The notes beneath the pieces are model-generated. The model saw only the letters and a list, made by a program, of their open reading frames with translations, did no database searches and was not told the DNA's origin. Of a DNA stretch of 64,000 nt, positions 21,471 to 33,326 are shown one piece after another. A program made the translations under genes and the position numbers. Position 1 is the first letter of the stretch; each line of letters starts with the position of its first letter. This DNA is from Viridothelium virens. Taxonomy: Eukaryota > Ascomycota > Dothideomycetes > Trypetheliales > Trypetheliaceae. The DNA lies in the NCBI GenBank assembly GCA_010094025.1, contig ML991855.1, positions 1 to 64,000 of the forward strand, read 5' to 3'.

Positions 21471-23069
21471 CTACATAGGCCCTGGATCCTCTTGCGATTT
21501 CAGTGCAACGTATTCAATGTACTTCTTGACGCCGCTGTGCGAGTCATCGAAACCTTTTCTCCACCTAAGCAGCAACCAATCAACCTTCATGAAGTCTTCC
21601 ATGCTGCCAGCGAATGCCACAATCGCTCGATCGAGTACACGCCTTTGCTCGCTACTCGCTGCTTCGTACATCCTCAAGTACACCTCTTGTGCCTCTTTCA
21701 CGACGCTCGGTTCCACAAGGAACAAATAGTCGACATCCCAGCTACCGAGCTTGAGTCTTCGCTTGCAGAGCGGGAACGGACTGTCCCAGGCATAAGGTCC
21801 CGGGTGCATGCGTTTCGGTACCAAGCCCTCTCCGAACTTCATAGGGAGCTCGAGCATCTCTAGAGGTTTCTGGAACACTTCGTCCTCCTCCCATTGTATG
21901 TCGTCAATTCGATATAAACCTGGATCATTGTAGTAACCGTTGAAAAATCCGAACATATCGTGGCTCTTCTCCCAGCCTACTACCTCGCTAATATATTGGC
22001 CGTAACCATTAGTGATCAGCAAGAATTCTTTGAGGTCATCCGGTAGAGTGGCATTCAGACGTGCCTCCAGCTTGGAAATGTCTTCCTGAGAAGCAGGACC
22101 CCTCATCAGTGTCTCAGGGGGCGCATCGTCATCAAAGTGGACTTCCATCCAATCTTCCTTCCCTGCTCCATGGAGAGTATTTTTATCCGCAAGCTCGACA
22201 AGCTCCCTTATTGACAACGAGGACAATGACGAAGTTCCGCCGGGATGCCGCATGCGCTCTTTAAAGACGCGTATCAGGATTTCGCCTTTCGCTTTGAGCT
22301 CAGTTTGGTCGATGTTGAGGGCGTCGGCAAGGAGGCCGCGCACATAAAGTGGCCAGAGCATGCCTGCGTGGGCAAAGTAGTCCATAAGCCGATGGTCCCG
22401 ATGGTTCCAGTGTGCAACGAGATTTCTCACTATACGCGCGCTTTGCTCGTGCAGGTCCGAAAGTCGGATCCGATCACGCAGCTTGTCCTTGGTCTCTCCG
22501 GAAGGCCATTTCTCATGTTCGATTGCCTGTTCAGGATGCCGCTCGGGATTGCGCACACCAGAAGTAGGATGCAAACTTTGCGAAATTACAAGGGCTCGGA
22601 CGAGCTTTTCTAAATTGTCCATGAATCCGCCGGTTTGGAATAAGCCAAATGACATGTCGTCTCTGGTTAACAGCTTCCTCATGCTTTCCTCGTCAAACGC
22701 AGGCATTCTGTGTTGCGGATCTGCATTGTGCTGCCAGAGAAATCCGTCGGTCTTGTCCAATTCTGCCAGCGAAGTCTCCAATATTTTGTCGTCGGGAATG
22801 CCTTCAGGCCATTTCCCCGTCTCGACCCAGGCAAACTTCAAGTTGAGGTTGCGAATAGTTGGATTCACTAGAGCAGACATCCAGAAAATGGAATCGAGCT
22901 CACGTGCGACATCGGTCTCGCCCAGAAGTGCAATTTGCAAGGCACATCGGGCGATTTGAAGGTCCACAAGATCTTCATCTGGATTTCGTAGGATGGACTC
23001 CGGCTTCACGTCAAGGACGAATATAGGTGGTCGTTGGCTGTCTGGTTTAGGCCGGTTTGGAAGAGCCAT
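21471..23069 (-). CDS. SMI1/KNR4-like domain protein
   Basis: The first in-frame ATG (23069, MALPNRPKPD) gives 532 residues. About residues 335-500 show the SMI1/KNR4 (SUKH-like) fold pattern: ISKLEARLNATLPDDLKEFLLITNGYGQ, then DMFGFFNGYYNDPGLYRID and LGSWDVDYLFLV. The N-terminal half is predicted helical and unnamed. The true start may be further upstream: the frame continues back through LTKTFYSLIQSVWCQELED, and an ATG at 23240 opens another hydrophobic stretch, but joining the two would need a very short intron. In yeast, Knr4 links cell-wall synthesis with signalling; the role here is unknown. It lies between P450 and PKS and lacks the cluster motif, so it is probably a bystander or a co-located resistance or stress gene. 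Confidence 0.85.
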   Translation of the reverse strand: MALPNRPKPDSQRPPIFVLDVKPESILRNPDEDLVDLQIARCALQIALLGETDVARELDSIFWMSALVNPTIRNLNLKFAWVETGKWPEGIPDDKILETSLAELDKTDGFLWQHNADPQHRMPAFDEESMRKLLTRDDMSFGLFQTGGFMDNLEKLVRALVISQSLHPTSGVRNPERHPEQAIEHEKWPSGETKDKLRDRIRLSDLHEQSARIVRNLVAHWNHRDHRLMDYFAHAGMLWPLYVRGLLADALNIDQTELKAKGEILIRVFKERMRHPGGTSSLSSLSIRELVELADKNTLHGAGKEDWMEVHFDDDAPPETLMRGPASQEDISKLEARLNATLPDDLKEFLLITNGYGQYISEVVGWEKSHDMFGFFNGYYNDPGLYRIDDIQWEEDEVFQKPLEMLELPMKFGEGLVPKRMHPGPYAWDSPFPLCKRRLKLGSWDVDYLFLVEPSVVKEAQEVYLRMYEAASSEQRRVLDRAIVAFAGSMEDFMKVDWLLLRWRKGFDDSHSGVKKYIEYVALKSQEDPGPM

Positions 23070-23781
23070 TGGTATTTGTTTGTCTTCCAATTCCTGACAC
23101 CAAACGCTTTGGATGAGTGAGTAGAATGTTTTAGTGAGCTGCAGATCTACCTCTACCTACCTGATTGTGAAAAAGTTAACATCAATAGCCAAGAAGCAAA
23201 GTGCAACCTTCAAGCCAAGGGAAAAGGCAGATGACACCATAATTGGATCAGAGATTGACGCCTAATGGACGTACACGATGGTTTTGGCAACGTATCATGG
23301 CCGCCAACTGCATATAAGTATTGAGTCTCAGCTACTGACTGATTGCGTGTGCGGCACAGCACGCCCTGTGCGGCGGCACAAGTTGTTGCCTACCTCAGAT
23401 CGCGATTTTGGGGCAGCACTCGGAGCAAGCGGGGCAGTGAGAGGATGCGACGTGTCGAGGAGGATCGCGATGTTCAGACAATCGGCGGCACAGCTCTCTC
23501 ATCGAAGCTTGCGGCAAAGTAGAATTGCCACGTATTCTTGCAATGCACAAGGGGAAGCAGTGTCGTGACGAATAATTTCAAGTGGCTCGAATGCAGCCAG
23601 ATAGCTGATGGAATTGCGATCAAGCTTGGGCTTAAGACAATCTGAGAAGAAAGGCTGAGCGTAAATTAAACGCTGGAATCTGTTGTTCGTTTGCACTGAC
23701 ACTTGTCGTAGGACTATTTCTATATGAGTTATTGAAATGATCTATGAAACTTTATCGTGCCTAAAGTATGTGTATTGCACA
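23070..23781. other. Intergenic region between PKS 3' end and KNR4-like gene
   Basis: May include a first exon of the KNR4-like gene around 23160-23240. Otherwise nothing was recognised. Confidence 0.45.
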
Positions 23782-26700
23782 CTATACAATTTCTTTTCCT
23801 ATCCTCTGAAGCAGAAACTTATACCCCTCTATGACATAACGCCAGCGCCTTCCATCAGGATCACGATACATATCAAATAGGTGAATCTGATCCGGCGCGA
23901 GCGTAAATTCAGACTCGATGCCTGCGTCTTTCATCGCCTCCACCGTCCGCTGGCCCTGCTGCCATGGGATCAAATCATCCTTGGTGCCGAACACGATGTG
24001 TGTCGGAGACTTGTAGTTGCCCTGGACTATCTGTGCGTAAGGACTGGCACGTATGATGTCCTCCCTTGGCGGCTGTTCCAAATGATTGAAGCTCACCGCA
24101 TCTTGCGATGCCACGTTCTGAGCTGATGGCAGGCCCCTGAAGAGCACAGGCAGCGTCTGCCCGTGCCAGTTCATGTGGAGCACCACCCGACTGCGAAGAT
24201 CTTTCGGCGCAATCCAGCCAGCAGACGCCATCTTGGAGGGTACATTGTAAGAGGTGATGGGCGCGGGGAAAACTCCGTCGATGACGTTATAGGTTTCGTT
24301 TCCGAACGTGTCAGAGTGGTCGGGGATGTTGGGCTTGCGCCAAAAATCATCCTCGTAGTCAGTCGGGCAGTAGAAGGCCAGAATGGCGTCGGGAGCTGGG
24401 AGCCCCCGTGGTATAGAGGTCCAGGCTAACGACATGGCCAACGTGCCCCCGGTCGACCAGCCAATGACCACCGTTCGAGATGGATCGAGCAGTTTATTGG
24501 CATTAGTCTGTGTTAGCTTCAAGGACGGGAGCGTCTTTCGTACCCAGGCATATGCGTTACTGACGTCAACGAGTGGTCCGTCCAGGATTGTGGTCTCTGG
24601 ACACAGCCTGTAGTCTACAGCCACGGGCAGAACGCCGTTGTCGAGGAGTAGCTGGATTTGGCGCGGCCGTAAATCTTTTCGGGACAGCATCACATGGCCG
24701 CCTCCATGGACCAACAAGCCTGTACCAGAGCGGCGTCAGCTCCAGCATGTAGGTGGGTAATCAGACTTTATACCGTACCGGCGACCCACGTCCCGTGAGC
24801 GGATGTCTGCGACGGCGAAGGGTAGTAGACGTCAGCTCGTAGCGGGAGCTTCTTGTCGGTGTGCGCAAAGACGACCGTCTCAACATCGCCAACTTTTTCT
24901 TGAGGTATGCTTTGATACGAGGAAGGGTCCTCGACTGGCCTTTTGAAACCAGTGATGACCCTGCAGACCTCAGACTCACGCGTGTGTCCACCCGTCCACG
25001 AAACGTGTTGGAATCCAGTCTGTCGCATCGACTTGTTCCAGAACTCGGGAGTCGCAAGCACATATGGTCGCATGTCGTCGTACAGCCACCAGCCATCGAG
25101 GAGGCCGAAGACCATGTCCAACCAGTAATTCCTCGTTGTCAACTCAACCAGCGATACGAAGCCGTGAGGCCGCAAGAGCTTGTTAATGTTGGTCAAGGAG
25201 TTCTGGAGGTTGCTGGTCGCGTGAATGCAATTGGTCGCGAGTACGATATCGAATTGTCCCTGATATTGGGCTTCTGGCTCCTTCTCAATATCGATGGTAG
25301 TGTACTTCATACAGTCGAATTTGGAGAACTTGCGCTTGCCCGTTATGAGCAGTGAAGACGAGATGTCAGTGAAAGTGTACTCGATCGGTATCCCGCGCTG
25401 GACAAGACGGTCGACAACCCATTGCGTCGTTGCGCCTGTGCCTGCTCCTAACTCGACAATGTGGAATTTGCCGTCAGGCCCGGGCACCGAAGTACTCAGC
25501 GCCTTCTCAAGAAATGAAGTGAGAAGCTGCGACTCAATGACAAACATGGGAGCGGTGCTGTACACGTCCTCGAGAATGCTCCGGTTCGTCTTCGTACCGA
25601 ACAGGACGGAGAGGGGATCCGTCTTGCCGCTCAAGAAATTGGACATTTCAGGTCCGCAGAGGTTCAAAAGCATGTGCTCCTTGGCATGCTGGGGAAACTG
25701 TGCCACGATGTCCTTGTAAAGGACGCTGGAGTGCATTATGTCGATAGGTGCATCTGACCGAACGTATCCTCTACCGTCATAATCGGCCAATTTACCATGA
25801 CGGAGGACTTCGTACAAGACATTAAGTAGGCGATCATGTTTTGGCACCACGTTGATTCTAGGGATCGGATCACCAGATCTCAATGACTTCAGGTCGACAC
25901 CAAGGTCCGAGAAGGCCTCCACCGTGTAGGCCAGGACTAAGTGTGCCTGCTTGTCGTATACTTTGCTGTAGAAGTCACTGAATTTGTATTCGGCTGCGAA
26001 TTTGTCGAAATCACCCTTGATGCCCTCAAATTCGCGAGCTGCGCTAGCTAGGACATTGCCTGTTGGAGACGGCGCTTTTGTGGTCATTTTCAAGTCATCA
26101 GGCTCGTTGGTGCCAAGATCGGGAATCGTCACTGGTGTCGTGCGACCAGATGACCTGGCTTGCGTCGAGGCCGGTGTGCTTGAATTTGCCGTGCCCGTAT
26201 GCCCAAGAGGCGTATTCGCACTGACAAGTAGGTCGGAAAGGTCGCCGAAGGTGCTGTCGCCTACGAGAACAGACAGGTCAATCGAGACGCCAAACATCGT
26301 CTTCATGTCGTTCATAAGTTCCATGCAGAGAAGAGAATCGAGACCGCGATCTGCGAGATTCGTTGAACGCTCAAAGTCACTCGCTGGACACTCGAGATGG
26401 CTGCCTAATAGGCTCGCCAATTGCGACACTAAATCCTGATGTTGGTCGTTTTCTTCGGTCGTTGGAATTCCGGCTATTTGTGGGATCTGTTCGAGTTCAT
26501 GGCCAGGATTGACATGCTGGTTTGTGGTTTCGTGGCTGAGCAGTGTAGGTGGAACAGGAACTACGACGGGGATTGCATGAGGTTCAGGAACGGTGAACTC
26601 TTTCAGAGGGACCTGCTGGCTCTTATGGGCATCTAGATATTTACAGAGAGATCCAAAGGTTTGGAGTTCCAGGAGACGATCCAGTGCTATCGATATATGG

Positions 26701-29700
26701 AATAAGTCACGAACCTCTGACACTATCTCTGTAGCAAGAAGAGAATCGATGCCAAGGTCTTCAAGCGAGACATGGCTCTGGAATTGATTCGCCGGGACGT
26801 CTGTCAGCTTGCTGAGCATTTCGCGTAAGTCATCTTCCACGCTAACGACCTGAGGCGCCGTTTCGGTGACAGAGGGTACCAATGGCATGGTCTTCTCAAC
26901 GAAAGCTGCTTTATTTGGAGATGGAGGCCTCTGCGACGGCTGCTGCTGCTGTTGCTGCTCGGACTGACGAGGATGAAGCAATTGGCCCGAGATGGCTGCC
27001 GATTGCTTTCCTGGAGGTGCTGCTGAGACAACCGGTTTATTCTCCGTACGACCTCGTGGAGCAGACGTAGAAGACGTAGTCGTAGATGCATCACCGGGAT
27101 TCGCCCGAGATAGAATCTTTGCAAGTGCTGCAGTCCGTACTCTGCTGAACTTGGCACCGAATGCGACGAAAACTAGCTGGCCAGTGATCTGATCAGTGAC
27201 GAAAATGTCATTGCTGCTTTCCTTGTCGCCTAATGCTGTAGACATCGCAAAAACGTCCCAGGTGCGGGCTTTCCCTTCGGCCTGCAGCTTGCCGAATTCG
27301 GGTGACAACTGGATGCGATCGACGTGCGTAGAGACAAAGACCTCGTCTGATGGGCACGGTGCCAGACAATTCGCAAACAGTCCAGGAACCTGGAAGAAGT
27401 TGTCAATGGCCACTGGAGTGGAGATAAGCTCCTGGGTGCAGCTCGGCTGTGATTCGGGTAGGTAGACCTCTGCCGAAACTGCACCGTCACTGGTGCTGGC
27501 GACTCTACGAACACCTTTGTAGAAGTCGTGGTATTGTACAACTCTGGAGAAGACCTTGTACACGAGCGAACCTAGGACAGCCTCGCCACCAGGCTGCGCC
27601 GCCATATCGGCAAATTTCTGATTCCGGTCCTGGCTCTGGTTCTGCTGCATGTGGCGAAGGAGTTTCCTGGTCCGTTCGAGCTCAGCAGTAACAGCAGTGT
27701 CATGGGCTGGAATTATCTCAACCCTTCCAATAGCATGTTTAGTCGTAGGCTGGGATGCTTGGAATGTGCCCTGTCGCCCAGGACCCGTTTGACGTGCCTG
27801 CGCAAGAAAAGAGAAATTGAACTTGCAACCAGTTTGGTCGGATGGGCTGAGGACAAGCTGGACGATTTTATCCTGACTCATACCCAGCGGTGAAGGGATT
27901 TCTAGGTCATCCACACGAGCAAATGGGGCGCAGGAAATGTTCTTGATGGAGGCAAGCTGATTAGCAGCTCGTAAAACCAGCTCGATGTACAATGGCGCCG
28001 GACATAGAGACTCGTGTAGCACGGAATGACCGGCGACGAGCGCTTTCCACTCCTCCGAACGTGGGTCAATCGTGAAAACAGCCTGTCTTGCGCCATCGTG
28101 ACCTCCATCAACAGCGTCTTGGAAGCCAGAAAAGGTAATGAGTACTGGCTCCGGCTCCGGTTCAACGGCTGACGGCTCAGGCGTCTTAGACGGTGCAGTG
28201 TTTGACTTAGATGCCTCCTCTGTGCCAAGGTCAAACTCGAGCCAGTGCCGTGACTTCTCGAACTGATATGGAGGCAGATTCAGAGATAGGTAATCTTGGT
28301 TGTGGATGTGATGAAATGGCCAGAACTGAACGTGGTGACCATGCTTCCAGAGATTGACGGTCGTATCTGCCAAGGCGCCCAGAGAATCATCTCGATTCAA
28401 GTTAACGGGACAGAATAGATCGTTGACGGTTTGGCCATTCTGATCGGATAGAGCCCGACGAGCGATGCCAGTGACGGACGAATGAGAGCCGGCTTCTAAC
28501 CAGGTACACGCGCCATATCGGGTCGCGATACGCTTGACTGCGTCTTCAAAGTAGACTGGTGCGCGAGTGTGGTCCGTTATCAGCTTTGGTGTGACAGAAG
28601 GCCACGTCTCCCCGATGGAACAGGTCTCGACATGTATCTTAGGCTTGTTGAATGTCAAACCCTGGGCCAGCCTCTCCAACTCGGAGAGTATGGGATCGCA
28701 GAACCTTGAGTGGAAGCCGTGGGTCACGTCCAAGATCTTCGCCTTTGCCCTTGTTGTTTTCTTGGACGCCTCGTTAATTTCGGCGGAAGTTCCGACGAGC
28801 ACGTGACTTTTCGGTCCGTTGAAACATGCCACCTCAAGTCCAGAGTCTGAAGAGCCGTTTGTCTGCTGTACTGACGCGACAAGTCCCATTGCCTCGTCAC
28901 GACCAGCTTCAAGGGCAATCATGGAACCTCTTTCAAAGCCCCATTGATCGCGCATCAGAATAGCTCGTCCGTACACTAGCTTAAGACCGTCTACCAGGGA
29001 GAGCACGCCAGCCACCGTTAGGGCAACGAGCTGACCAAAAGAATGACCCAGGACAGCGTCGACCTTCAGACCGCAGGCGATCCACGCTTGAGCGCAAGCG
29101 TATTGTAGCGCAAATTGCATTGTCTGGTTCGAGACAACGTCGTCGGCGGGCTTCGTCTCAAATATGTAAGGATAGATACCCCGATATCCAAAGCCCTTGA
29201 GCACCGCGTCACACTCATCAAGGTACTTGCGGAGAAGTGCTGAAGTCTCGTACACCTGCTTGTTGAGGCCCACAGATCGAGTTGTTTGACCACCAAAGAC
29301 CAAAACGATTGGATTCGGCTTGGGATTCGTTTGGCAGAGTGGCAAACCGGGATTCGACGCCACAGTACGAAGCTGGTCATCCAAATCCGACAAGCTGGAG
29401 ACTGTTGTTGTGAATATGTTGGGTAACGATCGATTTTGCTTCTCGCTCAAATTGAAAGTCAGATCCGCCAGCAGACTCGCACGAGAAGCGGCACCACCCT
29501 GGAACGAGGACACAAAGTCCCTCAATTTGGCGCAGTTCTGGCCGAGACTTTTGGTACTGTTCGCAGTGACAATCAAGGGGTATTTGCTCAGGCCGCGGGT
29601 CTGTGTAGCCTGCAGACTCTGCCCTTGCCTCGCTTCCTTGACAACCATTGCAGCGATACTACCCGCGGCTCCATAGTTATTGACGCACGCGATGAGGGAT

Positions 29701-30932
29701 TTAGCATTCCACTGAAGGTTCTCTGTGGGGATGGAGATCTGCCCTGGTACGAGGCTAATCTTGGGATGCGCCGATACATAATTAGCTTGTCTCGGGATGG
29801 TGCGGTTCTGCATCATCAAAATGGTCTTGATCAGACCAGCAACTCCAGAAGCACCTTCAGTGTGTCCGATGTTCCCTTTGACGGAGGCTAGATGAAGAGG
29901 CTCCCGTCTTGACTTGCCGCCAAATACCTCCTTGATAGCTTCGTATTCGAGGGGGTCCCCAACAGGCGTGCCGGTTCCGTGAGCTTCAACGTAACTGACA
30001 TCCTCAGCAGCGATGCCAGCTGTACTCAGAAGCTTGCGGTACAAGCCGGTCTGAGATGCGGAATATGGCACTGTAATAGGTACCTTATTACTGCTTTGTC
30101 TGACTGAAGTGGCGAGAATTGTGCCCAGGACGGTATCACCATCTACGACGGCCTGCGAAAGTCGTTTCAAAACAACGAGACCAACGCCTTCGCCTCGGCA
30201 GTAACCATCAGCGCCAGCATCAAATGACTTACTCGCGCCCGTCGGACTAAGGAAAGACGCAGCGGCTAGGTTTTGGTAGAAAAACGGACTCGTAAAGACT
30301 GAAACTCCACCGGCAATGGCACTCTTGCAGTCGCCATAAAGGATCGCCTTACAAGCAGCATCAATGGCCACTGCAGACGACGAACAGGCCGTATCTAGAG
30401 CGACCGAAGGCCCACATAGTCCAAAGAAGTGGCTGACTCTGCCTGGGACGAAGGCTCTCAAAGTTCCTAATGCTGAGAAGGCATTTGATGGATGACTGGC
30501 TACGTTGTCGTTATAGTCGGACGCGCACACTCCAATGAAGCAACCCACGTCAAGATCTGGTTCACGGGGGCCGAAGAAACCAGAAGATTCCAAGGCTTGA
30601 TATGAAACCTCGAGCAGAAGTCGTTGTTGGGGGTCCATTGAAGCCGCCTCGCGGGCGGACTTCTTGAAGAAGCGGTTGTCGAAGCTTTCAAGCTCATCGA
30701 GATAGTTACCGAAATACACCGTCCTCTCCGTGTTTCGTGGGTGTTCATGGGTCGGGAATCGTCCGCTGGGTGGCTTGCTCAGCATTGATTTTCCTGCGTC
30801 TAAGAGGCGCCAGTATTCTTCCACGGAGTCGGCTCCAGGAAATTTGCATGCCATACCGACGACTGCTATGGCATTAGGCGGAACGTCATGTGGGAGGGCC
30901 CTAGCCGTCTCGAAGCCGAATGTCGTAGTCAT
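23782..30932 (-). CDS. Non-reducing polyketide synthase, KS-AT-PT-ACP-ACP-MT-TE, no SAT
   Basis: Two exons (30932-24779 and 24719-23782; 59-bp intron GTACGG...TACAG) encode 2363 residues. Domains: KS about 20-430 (DTACSS Cys183, EAHGT His318, NIGH His357); AT about 540-860 (GHSFG Ser631); product template about 930-1270 (His969 in AGHSVLHESLCPAPLY, Asp1177 in AIDNFFQ); a Gln run 1326-1331; two ACPs (LGIDSLL Ser1397; RGLDSLL Ser1533); methyltransferase about 1640-2000 (ELGAGTGATTQWV); and an alpha/beta-hydrolase thioesterase-like domain about 2025-2363 (HGGGH oxyanion loop, GWSTGG Ser2140). The N-terminus enters the KS within 20 residues, so the usual starter-unit ACP transacylase (about 350 residues) is absent, and I found none upstream. 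Predicted product: a C-methylated aromatic acid. A cluster motif lies 337 bp upstream. Confidence 0.97.
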
Positions 30933-31268
30933 GTTGGAGATCCCTCCTTGTTAAAAGGAGGTCTTGTTAAGAGGAAGGGACAGCAAGAGTGTTGCGTGGG
31001 ACAAAAAGTTGAATTCGGGTGTTGGCCTACAAGATATCCATGCTATTTGAATCACAGGGCATTGTTCTGAAAAAGGACGCTATTCAGATTCGCAAGCGTG
31101 CATGAGAATATTATTCTCGACGTTGATCAACGGTCATCGGTACGCGAGTACATCAGTGGGCGAAGGTAAGATAGCATACTGACTTGCTACATCAGACATC
31201 CAATTGACCGCTACGGGATGGCGGCCCCCAAGTCCAGCTGCAGGCTGAGTCCTATACGCATGCAGCTT

Positions 31269-31280
31269 GACTCGGGTCCG
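31269..31280. promoter_or_regulatory. Cluster motif upstream of the PKS
   Basis: GACTCGGGTCCG, the reverse complement of CGGACCCGAGTC, lies 337 bp upstream of the PKS ATG. Confidence 0.6.
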
Positions 31281-31623
31281 TCAGAGTCATGTAGGCACGG
31301 CAGAGAAGAAGCAAGAGCCGTTCTTGGCGGCTCTTATGCATCTTTCGTCAGCGCACCTCAGGGTCTCTTATCAGCGCGCCACATCTTAGGGTTTCTGGTT
31401 CAAGGCAAATGTACGAAGTAATCCGCCTCCCGTCTGTCTTGATGACGGGTTTTTTATCCAGTAAGTCACAGCGTCGCGACCTCCACTATATGCTGGACTG
31501 AAAGCCTGTGATATGTGATGAAGGACCTGAATAACTGGCAGAAAAGTGCTATTAAAATTTACCCTAAATGTGAAGCTTCTGTGCAAGGCTTGAAAATGAA
31601 GACCAGATCGCAAGGTCGTCATG

Positions 31624-31808
31624 TACCTTACCGCGGCTGGGGGGTTCCTCAACTGGCAATCAATACAACGTTATTTCGACCTTACTGTTATGACCTTGTT
31701 GGCCCATGTTAAGGCTGCGTTAACATGGGTCAACAAGGTCATAACAGTAAGGTCGAAATAACGTTGTATTGATTGCCAGTTGAGGAACCCCCCAGCCGCG
31801 GTAAGGTA
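31624..31808. mobile_element. Palindromic MITE, copy 3 (185 bp), nearly perfect hairpin
   Basis: Its halves are almost exact reverse complements from TACCTTACCGCGG to CCGCGGTAAGGTA, which is the best-preserved symmetry of the six copies and suggests the most recent insertion. TA flanks both ends. It lies between the PKS motif and the Myb gene. Short frames reading through it on both strands are artefacts of the palindrome. Confidence 0.93.
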
Positions 31809-32821
31809 GTATCTCTTCCCCTACACCATGCCAGGCTGCTACGCATGAAGCATGAGTCACGTGCTGCTTTCTTGAGTGTGACATGATTCGTGCGCTGCGA
31901 CCCACAGTAATAGAGGAAGGGATCGGTGGGATAGGAGGTATCGTTAGGTGTGCACCACCAAGCTTACAAACTTTACAGGCGCTGATCGAAGCTTCGCTTC
32001 AAAGCCTAGTCAGTTTCTCCCACCGGGTGCCATGCAAAATTGGAGCATGGGGGCACGCCTGGAATGTGAATGTTTCTGAAGCTGCAAAGGGCCGGCTGTC
32101 CCTGCATAGTCCTACCAACTGTAATCTGCTTAGTTGTAGCAAACCACACAGGGACCAGCATTAAGTCGGGTCCCTATAAGCCATGAATCGCTCTCCCGGA
32201 TCCACCTTCCGACTGCGCCCATCTGCAACGTCCTTGGCTGCTTGACTCGGAGGCTAAGTGGCACACTAAGGATTTGCTCGGGTTTATGGGGCTGGGCAAA
32301 CCCTCTTCTATCAGCATTACACGATTAGACCTCATGCGCGGTAGAGTCCCGGTCGGTCTTTACGACAGAGAAATCAGTATCCGATTCCGACACTAGCCAC
32401 CACACTGCGGGACCTCTCATCCCAACCACTTTTACTGTCTTGTATTGAGCCATTCAGCTACTAGTTTCATATGTGTCGTGAAGATGCTGAACGTAGTAGC
32501 GGTTTGTACTTCGCATCCGCTCTGAAATGACGAAAGATTGGTGAAATATGAGGAGCTGCGGGGCAGAGCCAAAATGGTACACTAATCTCTCCGCTGTAAA
32601 GCAGGTAGACCGCAAATGCGAGCTGAGTGGGGCGTAATGTCCCCAAGAAACTCGGATTCCGCGCGCTCAGTTGCTATGTTGCTCACACCGCGTGGCAGCC
32701 AGGATGAAGACCCCAAGCAAAGTATCTTGATCGATGCGAGGGTGCAAGGCTGGAGCTTCACCGATTCGCCTTTCTTTTTTCTCTCCCTTAACCATGGTAG
32801 GGCCCGGTCCTTCCCTTTGGG

Positions 32822-32905
32822 CCCTTTGGGGCAAAGATTTGCGATGCATTTTTGCAAAACCGGATCCTCGCTTGGAGCAGTACGCAAATCTTTGCCTCAA
32901 AAGGG
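32822..32905. repeat. Imperfect inverted repeat, 22-23 bp arms
   Basis: CCCTTTGGGGCAAAGATTTGCG (32822-32843) pairs with 32883-32905, differing by one substitution and one extra base, across a loop of about 39 bp. It is unrelated to the MITE. It could be a remnant of another element or a structured leader. Confidence 0.55.
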
Positions 32906-33326
32906 GGAAGTCGGGACGGCACGATTACCTATCTTGCATGCATTGAGTGCGGCTGGAAAGGCCCTCCATCGCCCTTGGTGAGCCTCGGGGAAAACCTATC
33001 ATATCGAGCATCGTATGCACAAACCAGCGTCCTGGGTAATCCATCCGAGACTTACCGCATGTAAGATATGGCTTACATCGGGCGGCGACTAAAAAAATTG
33101 TCGGCATTTTCTCAGCAGAGCGCCGACACTTCTAATGTCAACCCCTGGCGCTGAGCATTCGATATTTCGATTAGTATACAGCCAAAAACCTTGGACGCCA
33201 GGATACTTAGATAATAGGAAGTATTGGTTCTTCTTTAGTTCTTTTTGTCTGCTAGTAAAGCCGGTAACGCTATGTTTTAGATAGCTACCCGGATCGTGGA
33301 ACTGGAACAGCTAAAAAGATCTGCCA

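Larger units (their letters stand above)
30933..33326. other. Divergent intergenic region between PKS and Myb genes
   Basis: 2.4 kb of shared upstream DNA with a cluster motif at 31269-31280, a MITE at 31624-31808, a weaker motif-like AGTCGGGTCC at 32164-32173 and an inverted repeat at 32822-32905. I looked here for a separate SAT gene and found no SAT-like coding sequence. Confidence 0.6.

Noticed and set aside
31386-31905. Frames beginning or ending in NPPAAVRY/YRGWGVPQLAINTTLF on both strands, also seen near 3638-3861 and 51879-52194
   Set aside because: These peptides are translations of the MITE terminal repeats; the palindrome makes them appear in both directions.
32164-32173. AGTCGGGTCC as a cluster motif for the Myb gene
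   Set aside because: One mismatch in the core and more than 1.1 kb from the Myb ATG; not enough to include the Myb gene in the regulon.
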